Positions 9,501 through 12,236 of a stretch of 12,236 nt of DNA are shown here, one piece after another. Within the stretch, counting starts at the first letter, position 1, and the number at the start of each line of letters is the position of its first letter. The position numbers and the translations under genes were made by a program. Source of the DNA: Bacteroidaceae bacterium. Lineage in GTDB: Bacteria; Bacteroidota; Bacteroidia; Bacteroidales; Bacteroidaceae. Location: the NCBI GenBank assembly GCA_900768625.1, contig CAAGDO010000195.1, positions 1 to 12,236 of the forward strand. Direction: 5' to 3'. The notes beneath the pieces are model-generated. The model was given only the letters and a program-made list of their open reading frames with translations. It was not told where the DNA came from and made no database searches.

Positions 9501-9573
9501 AGAGGTCTTCCTGGTGACCATCCTCACCGACGACGTGCCCGAAGGCCGAACCTTCAAGGTGATCCCCCGATAA
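3529..9573 (+). CDS. giant secreted surface protein with T9SS-type C-terminal sorting domain
   Basis: This is a 2014-residue protein, probably exported by Sec and then by the type IX secretion system to the cell surface. ATG 3529 is chosen over an upstream in-frame start at 3379 because it begins a signal peptide (Leu-rich, cleavage likely after AEA at 18-20, no lipobox). The 3379 start would also overlap the previous gene. A region starting at FDDFEG (556-561) and ending at YAIDDIRFF (797-805) looks like a jelly-roll, lectin-like domain. A WTG motif followed by NTNWNNDLNW begins near 1350. An LLGNPYMG motif lies near 1712 and is followed by a PMTAFFV segment. An acidic stretch DDFDEDED lies near 1824. 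The last 50 residues include IQIYDNLGRLR (1964-1974) and end FLVTILTDD...FKVIPR, resembling a type A T9SS sorting domain. No catalytic motif was recognised, so an adhesin or structural role is most likely. It may be co-transcribed with the lipoprotein gene upstream, because no terminator is visible in the 97-bp gap. Confidence 0.75.
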   Translation: MRFLLLLNCLLLLAFQQAEARNYKVNNDFPSPEYFARQNLESSGTTVTVPLTKLLGTFTTAFCRFYLADAQTLKPRYDLSSNFVIPNGKEALVANVDSGMVEFPRFNNTRNTENITLNLPAGHQWTDFVIVVLKKSYSASSIETEDEVLKSLGITDNVKCTLDNLSSDPNSWSDYLVYTIDNPRTASSQSFRPYEGVANAVGDFEVNANGRKRQRTHTCVYDYYVAPGSTITLQSPDLGNPIDFNTYWRWYDNKTFAASECIKKDSVFGRDLREGWFLPEDGSSAGLVYKSNETGYLAPKVDNFAAVRYSAPNDVTWTGDEIAADASRYTDGLGYDNSSPAFREPTLSTRFIWRIRPNSEIAGNIKQALLRDAVYEDHGNIVIAMSDKTSKVHNTLRLDLHDVGQYWFYSYDLKGGGRKLQETDFGTAELQAQSFSWFVLVESGNKVYKKSLGAGSTFSKTIRYDLHAKDVIGTYENVNDDKDKLNLGTLLTGQEYVVVAYANSQTSESGNRTSPVARFNCYFALQHEPQVSSNVSLNRSIEKLSQLYTPVGTISFDDFEGMNFEKPEHIYEGNSSTNNVWHHPLPWNEANYGFVYPQLIKLEQANKGYGYPYMPFHSEYTLIKEACGPASPNENGAYDWNGTIYDELIKKDPPGFHDRTYEISNHKKYGHFLFVDASAEARPIVELDFEAKLCSGSTILCSAAVANFVHKNQNNEFPNLLFKLYGLKKDAAGNVIERKLVQTFSSGDFKTHQAEESAKWYQVFAKTFITPKSNAEQFASYTVVVYNNCNSSNGADYAIDDIRFFVTNDKIEVLQEGNSKTDCDKKDNDEYLTLRMDYAMLKTKMDLGIKRKPFFFRICTEDGKPVTGLEYPKEKAANGQTRREQWTDANGDTYGVVWMDPLDADNADAIELDPYGLPRFKLTDKAPFRLLDLSKKYYISGSFPKETADGGFEPEAWGESDNTCSVYSKLININYQSLVVNTKTGQVSNKFFSKCGDATVEVKLTAKLAVPDAQYGGKKEIDWKFDWLIGDKNLYEQFAGTDGKGAVLTALQHFRTAYPLAPKFDYDLTTHTGTTLPKGVFTDADAQELAKYSSDPSEFDKGKLLILYVGGSTLDTKLPINVVGGVNTYLYYVPYAGYYPDEKTTPNYMICPEPFATSVTLSHESPQIYLGFPKVTYPDEMENTAKYIRLGKRQAEELQTSKVLRLPVHSYRDAKLNVQADRHHLVIEEDDGNHKAIRGQVRLVATNDPTMKDKVAQPPSSSNNFCYTGGKVAEVVPGDCEITPSTQTIGFDFSKYDVKNKITFHEGYDYQFVFTYHDATKTIGGSTGSTENICFSYTLFTLRIVPEYVTWTGAEPNNTNWNNDLNWRRSSKEELQKADYEDYGTGSTAELQQTPDRDHPDTTPQAFVPMKFTKVTINPGVSVPYLGNFKVDANQGIITDMLNPTLSEGSPLIAYDLMVKTTPETDGSYACEPFYANTCEQVYFRSDRTAPSQGDGQLLYQHYLDYKTAWVDMPLYPDRWNMVASPLRSVCAGDFYLPKETGMQQTEAFQPITFDPTKYSRTEYPVYQRNWNKTESRVYKANESWFDATVPFDKHMTDTLAVIHSQWGHAYNDVQVPYLPGQGFSVMPRLKQGSSADPKNALFRFPKADTQYDYYSYDGTGGGLTQNGMDRSKAGLLATSLSADDDPQKLSGIFTVHLKAGTHVRGGYFLLGNPYMGTLQMSRFFNDNPVLFRKYWTFNEKGELVAHGGSDADLGKLAPMTAFFVKSKAGVNDAEVEFRPDHCVRLTETSALDASPTRQLSLSATTASGATTLARLIADPAASDDFDEDEDVETLFDSNLGEQGAPQLFTVAGARAASINSVSDLRNVALGVSTAEDCDVELRLTGVDELSEPLYLYDALNRTTRPVREGEALTIRSNAMGRYILTSKAMVPESAVRTAIRCYPTGRQGRVVASTEPTDRIRQIQIYDNLGRLRQEFFPNEPTHTFTLLPREVFLVTILTDDVPEGRTFKVIPR

Positions 9574-9594
9574 CCCTTGACGAACCCTAACGCG

Positions 9595-9653
9595 AAATTC
9601 CCGTGCCGTTTCCCCATATGGAGAAACGACACGGGAATTTTCGTTTGTTTTTT
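9595..9653 (+). terminator. strong intrinsic terminator closing the fimbrial block
   Basis: The arms at 9595-9612 and 9623-9640 pair over 18 positions with a single C/A mismatch (9606/9629). The loop is 10 nt and contains CCATATGG. A T-rich tail follows, including six T residues at 9648-9653. It starts 21 bp after the stop of the giant gene. The arms are symmetric enough that it could also act on transcripts from the right. Confidence 0.9.
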
Positions 9654-9722
9654 ATTGCTGTCCGATTAAATGCGCATTATAGTCAATATTGAGAAGTTAT
9701 ATATTTAAATGAAAGCAAATAC

Positions 9723-9810
9723 CAATCAAGTGTAGCGTAAATAGCTGTATATCAGTATGTATTAGTAGTTTTGTTATCCTGTTGTTGTTTCTCGTCTCTG
9801 CACTTGATTG
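9723..9810. repeat. 10-bp inverted repeat flanking a 68-bp segment
   Basis: CAATCAAGTG (9723-9732) is the exact reverse complement of CACTTGATTG (9801-9810). The match extends to 14 positions with two mismatches. The arms lie 95-182 bp upstream of the integrase start. They may be recombinase arm-binding sites or an operator; chance cannot be excluded. Confidence 0.6.
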
Positions 9811-9851
9811 TTCTTTGTTTGTGCGTATTTTGTTTCTTGTTTGTTTCTCGT
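9785..9851. repeat. 11-bp direct repeat upstream of the integrase
   Basis: TTGTTTCTCGT occurs at 9785-9795 and 9841-9851, spaced 56 bp start to start, within T-rich sequence. Integrases often bind short direct repeats next to their attachment site, so these are candidate arm sites. The low-complexity background weakens the case. Confidence 0.5.
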
Positions 9852-9867
9852 TTTCGGGGATTTTTAG

Positions 9868-9875
9868 TACCTTTG
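9868..9875 (+). promoter_or_regulatory. Bacteroidota -7 promoter element for the integrase
   Basis: TACCTTTG is an exact match to the consensus TAnnTTTG, 29 bp before the integrase ATG. A TTTC at 9844-9847 lies 20 bp upstream and could serve as a degenerate -33 element. Transcription would start around 9880-9883, leaving a leader of roughly 25 nt. Confidence 0.7.
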
Positions 9876-9904
9876 CAATACGAAATCAATAAGAAGAAAC
9901 GGCT

Positions 9905-11050
9905 ATGGCAAGAAACAAGAAAACATCAAAGCTCAAAGAGCCAATCCGTCTTAGGATGAAAGACCTGAGCAACGGAAATAAGAGCCTGTATCTGGACATA
10001 TACAGAGACGGCAAACGTTCGTATGAGTACTTAAAGATGTACATCATTCCTGAAACGGACGATGAAGCACGCAAGCGGAATCAAGCTACGCTGATTGCCG
10101 CCAATGCCATAAAGTCGCAACGCATCATTGCGATGACGAATGGCGAGGCGGGCATCAAGAAACAAGAAGAGAAGCCAAAGGTGTACCTTGTGGATTGGCT
10201 GAACACTTTCATGGAACATCAAACCAAGCGTGGAAAGAAAGATGCTCCACAGATAAGAATTGTTATACGTATCATCAAAGAGACCGTTGGCGATAAGTTC
10301 ACTTTGGATGAAATTGACAAGGCTTTCTGCCAAAGTTTCATTGACTATCTCTTGAACGAGTACAAAACTATACAAGGCGAACATATAGCCGCTAGTACGG
10401 CTTGTAACTATTATCGTGTGTTAAATGGGGCGCTAAACGCTGCGGTTAGGGATGAATTGATAAAGATAAACCCATTCACAAAGATCAGCAGTGCGGACAA
10501 AATAAAGAAGCCCGAAAGCAAGCGTGAATATATGACAATTGACGAGGTGCGAAAGTTGATAACCACGCCAATGGAAAACGAGGCAGTAAAGAGTGCGTAC
10601 CTATTCTCTTGTTTCTGTGGATTGCGCATTAGTGACGTAATAGGCTTGAAATGGAAGGATGTGTTCTGTGATGGCAATCAATACCGTTTGCAAGTTGTCA
10701 TGCAGAAAACAAAAGCACCGATATACTTGCCTCTTTCATCGGAAGCTATAAAATGGATGCCAATGCAGAACGGGAAAGGACCTGAGGAAAAAGTTTTTGA
10801 CTTGCCTTCAGTTCCATGCATCAATGCACTGATAAAACCGTGGGCAAAGGCAGCAGGTATAACCAAACATTTCACCTTTCACACAGCCCGACACACGTTT
10901 GCTACAATGATGCTGACGCTTGGGGCGGATTTGTACACAACTTCCAAGTTGTTAGGGCACACAGACGTGAGAATGACGCAGGTATACGCCAAAATCGTTA
11001 ACAAAAAGAAGGACGAGGCTGTTAATTTAGTTAACGGTCTATTCGATTAG
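9905..11050 (+). CDS. tyrosine recombinase / phage-type integrase
   Basis: This is a complete 381-residue site-specific recombinase of the tyrosine (lambda-integrase) family, of the type found with Bacteroidota conjugative and mobilizable elements. It has a basic N-terminal arm-binding-like region (about 1-80), a SAM-like core-binding domain (about 93-190) and a C-terminal catalytic domain (about 207-375). The catalytic set is intact: Arg241 in CGLRISDV, Lys268 in QKTKAPIYLPL, His326 and Arg329 in HTARH, His352 in LLGHTDV and the nucleophile Tyr361 in TQVYAKI. It is therefore predicted to be active. It has its own promoter and terminator and is lower in G+C than the fimbrial genes, consistent with horizontal acquisition. 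It reads away from the AT-rich region that may hold the attachment site. It could instead act as a DNA invertase on nearby surface genes, but no clear invertible promoter is visible. Confidence 0.95.
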   Translation: MARNKKTSKLKEPIRLRMKDLSNGNKSLYLDIYRDGKRSYEYLKMYIIPETDDEARKRNQATLIAANAIKSQRIIAMTNGEAGIKKQEEKPKVYLVDWLNTFMEHQTKRGKKDAPQIRIVIRIIKETVGDKFTLDEIDKAFCQSFIDYLLNEYKTIQGEHIAASTACNYYRVLNGALNAAVRDELIKINPFTKISSADKIKKPESKREYMTIDEVRKLITTPMENEAVKSAYLFSCFCGLRISDVIGLKWKDVFCDGNQYRLQVVMQKTKAPIYLPLSSEAIKWMPMQNGKGPEEKVFDLPSVPCINALIKPWAKAAGITKHFTFHTARHTFATMMLTLGADLYTTSKLLGHTDVRMTQVYAKIVNKKKDEAVNLVNGLFD

Positions 11051-11090
11051 GTAACTATGAGACATGACATAATACGGAATTTTACAATCA

Positions 11091-11134
11091 AACGCAAGAC
11101 TCTGGCTACATCAGTGGTCAGAGTTTTTTGCGTT
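11091..11134 (+). terminator. intrinsic terminator after the integrase
   Basis: The arms 11099-11109 and 11114-11124 form 11 pairs (two G-U) with a 4-nt ATCA loop, followed by six T residues at 11124-11129. An outer pair AACGCAA (11091-11097) and TTGCGTT (11128-11134) could extend the structure. It lies about 40 bp after the integrase stop and separates it from the next gene. Confidence 0.85.
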
Positions 11135-11162
11135 ATTACATCACATCATAATTAATTGAACA

Positions 11163-11967
11163 ATGACCACAAAAATTGGCGGTCATCTCTCTTTTTGAGA
11201 AATGGCAAACAGTACACAGACATTTCGTGAACGACAAGGACGAATTGCACGGATTATGGACTATTCTTCTGGCAGCAAGATTTGGCTATCGGAATGAAGT
11301 AACAAATGGCGTAAAGACACACCAACGCTTTGTAGAGGACTTTGCTTGCAGCCACAAGCATGTGAACTGCAACAAGGTGGGTTGCAAGAATGTGCACAGG
11401 AAAAATCACAACATTGCCAAGCGCATTCTAATGGAACGCCATGACCTTGCACAACATCTATTCAACAGTGACGCATTCACATTGGAGGACTGCATAAAAA
11501 TGAAAAACGTCTTTGATACGACGGATGCCCCTCCACCAAACATCATGTCTCATGAGGACGTTTCAGAAACGAAGCGTCCGCTATCTTTCGATTGTCACCT
11601 GACCAAAGAACAGATGGTTCGCATTGCCCACTGCGCAAATACGAATCATCTGTTTTGTGTATCAGAGGTATCGATTGACGACATGCAGTCCTTGTTGGAA
11701 TGTAAAAGCAATTTCAGCCTTAAAGTAGAGAACACCCGTAATGTAGCTGTGCTATTCAATGCCCTACTGGAAGGCAACCTCATTGGTTGGAACTGGAAGA
11801 AAGCAATGGAGAACGGTGGACATCTGTTGTCAAGGAAGACCGGCAAGCCAATAAGTGCAACAACCCTGTCGAGTGCGCTATCTGACATAAAAAGAAAACC
11901 TACGCCAACAAGTAAGCGCATAGAGGATGAGATAAGGGTAATAACAACGCTACGCCCCTCAATATAA
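11163..11967 (+). CDS. Cys/His-rich protein of unknown function, apparent +1 frameshift near the start
   Basis: I do not recognise this protein. The main frame is open from a TTG at 11176 to the stop at 11967 (263 residues from that start). The only nearby ATG (11163) begins a different frame, MTTKIGGHLSF, which meets TGA at 11196-11198. A +1 shift at TTT TGA would join the two into about 267 residues. In TTG-start numbering, residues 58-78 hold four His and three Cys (C58, H60, H62, C65, C70, H74, H78), which could bind zinc. The C-terminal third (about 186-258) looks helical and basic, with LLSRKTGKPI (217-226) and TTLSSALSDIKRKPT (229-243), perhaps a DNA- or protein-binding domain. It follows the integrase terminator by 28 bp and has no clear promoter of its own. 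It may be an accessory protein of the mobile element, possibly a frameshifted remnant. Confidence 0.55.
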
Positions 11968-12100
11968 TAAGGTGTAAGTATGTATGGGACTTTCTGTGAC
12001 AAAGAAAAGGGTGTCCGTAATTGGGTATACGTGTCATATTTATGAGAACGATCATAGCCAAACAGATGAAAAACGGCAGTAACGTATAGCAAGTGAAAGG

Positions 12101-12153
12101 AAGACTATGACAGGTACCATTACAATTGGCACTTGTCATGGTCTTTTTCTTTC
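12101..12153 (+). terminator. terminator-like hairpin after the Cys/His-rich gene
   Basis: The arms 12102-12115 and 12131-12144 pair over 14 positions, including two G-U pairs, around a 15-nt loop. T-rich sequence TTTTTCTTTC follows, starting at 12144. It lies 134 bp after the preceding stop. The gap 11968-12100 holds no gene that I can support. Confidence 0.65.
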
Positions 12154-12172
12154 ATCGTCCTCTTAGCCACTA

Positions 12173-12180
12173 TACCTTTG
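12173..12180 (+). promoter_or_regulatory. Bacteroidota -7 promoter element near the window end
   Basis: TACCTTTG matches TAnnTTTG exactly. TTTC at 12150-12153 lies 19 bp upstream and is a plausible weak -33 element. The following bases (GCACCCCGAAA) resemble common Bacteroidota transcription-start regions. It should drive a gene to the right. Confidence 0.7.
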
Positions 12181-12192
12181 CACCCCGAAAGC

Positions 12193-12236
12193 ATGCAGCT
12201 AACGGAAGGACGCTTCCACATTTACGAACAAAAAAA
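12193..12236 (+). CDS. possible start of a gene running off the window
   Basis: ATG 12193 opens a frame of 14 codons (MQLTEGRFHIYEQK) that reaches the window edge without a stop. It lies 12 bp after a good -7 element, so the leader would be only a few bases. The true start could instead lie beyond the window. No family can be assigned from so few residues. Confidence 0.3.
   Translation, partial: MQLTEGRFHIYEQK

Larger units (their letters stand above)
9654..9904. other. AT-rich intergenic region upstream of the integrase
   Basis: No credible gene lies here. By hand count, 9661-9780 is about 28% G+C, against roughly 50-60% over much of the fimbrial block. The segment holds a 10-bp inverted repeat (9723-9732 and 9801-9810), an 11-bp direct repeat (9785-9795 and 9841-9851) and the integrase promoter. 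Position and composition fit an attachment-site or integrase-binding region at the end of a mobile element, but no core site could be identified. Confidence 0.5.

Noticed and set aside
9723..9810. Invertible promoter controlled by the integrase
   Set aside because: The inverted repeat arms are only 10 bp, no -7 element lies between them, and the fimbrial genes are transcribed toward this point and not from it. It is better described as a possible binding or attachment site.
11646..12139. Overlapping antisense frames at the right end (148 and 79 residues)
   Set aside because: They run across the Cys/His-rich gene and the terminator hairpin, have no upstream promoter match, and look like chance hydrophobic shadows.
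9654..12236. tRNA gene or CRISPR array near the integrase
   Set aside because: No cloverleaf-compatible sequence and no regularly spaced repeats were seen on either strand.

Overview
The window looks like a piece of a Bacteroidales chromosome (phylum Bacteroidota), possibly Prevotellaceae or a relative. The evidence is type V (Mfa1/FimA-type) fimbrial lipoproteins, a very large secreted protein with a C-terminus resembling a type IX secretion (T9SS) sorting domain, no clear Shine-Dalgarno sequences before the main genes, and two good matches to the Bacteroidota -7 promoter element TAnnTTTG. Genus-level placement is inference only.

Region 1 (about 1-9653) is a fimbria or surface-adhesin locus, all on the + strand and mostly G+C rich. 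It starts with a non-coding stretch carrying a near-perfect 57-bp direct repeat. Then come an Mfa1-family major fimbrial subunit lipoprotein (237-1739), an intrinsic terminator, a second fimbrillin-like lipoprotein (1980-3431) and a 2014-residue secreted protein (3529-9573). A strong intrinsic terminator at 9595-9653 closes the block. The likely picture is a donor-strand-assembled pilus made by the first gene, an accessory, anchor or tip lipoprotein from the second, and a giant T9SS-exported surface protein from the third. The third may play a part like Mfa5 of the P. gingivalis mfa cluster, though no sequence homology to Mfa5 is claimed.

Region 2 (about 9654-12145) is lower in G+C and looks acquired. 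A very AT-rich stretch with short inverted and direct repeats leads to a Bacteroidota promoter and a complete tyrosine recombinase/integrase (9905-11050) with all six catalytic residues. An intrinsic terminator follows. Next is a Cys/His-rich protein of unknown function whose reading frame appears shifted near its start (11163 or 11176 to 11967), and then another terminator-like hairpin. This could be a very small integrative element or one edge of a larger one; no attachment-site duplication was found by eye.

Region 3 (12146-12236) carries a good promoter and possibly the first 14 codons of a gene that runs off the window.

The most notable points are the pairing of a type V fimbrial unit with a giant T9SS-type protein, the extended C-terminus of the second fimbrillin, and the apparent +1 frameshift at a TTT TGA site in the gene beside the integrase.
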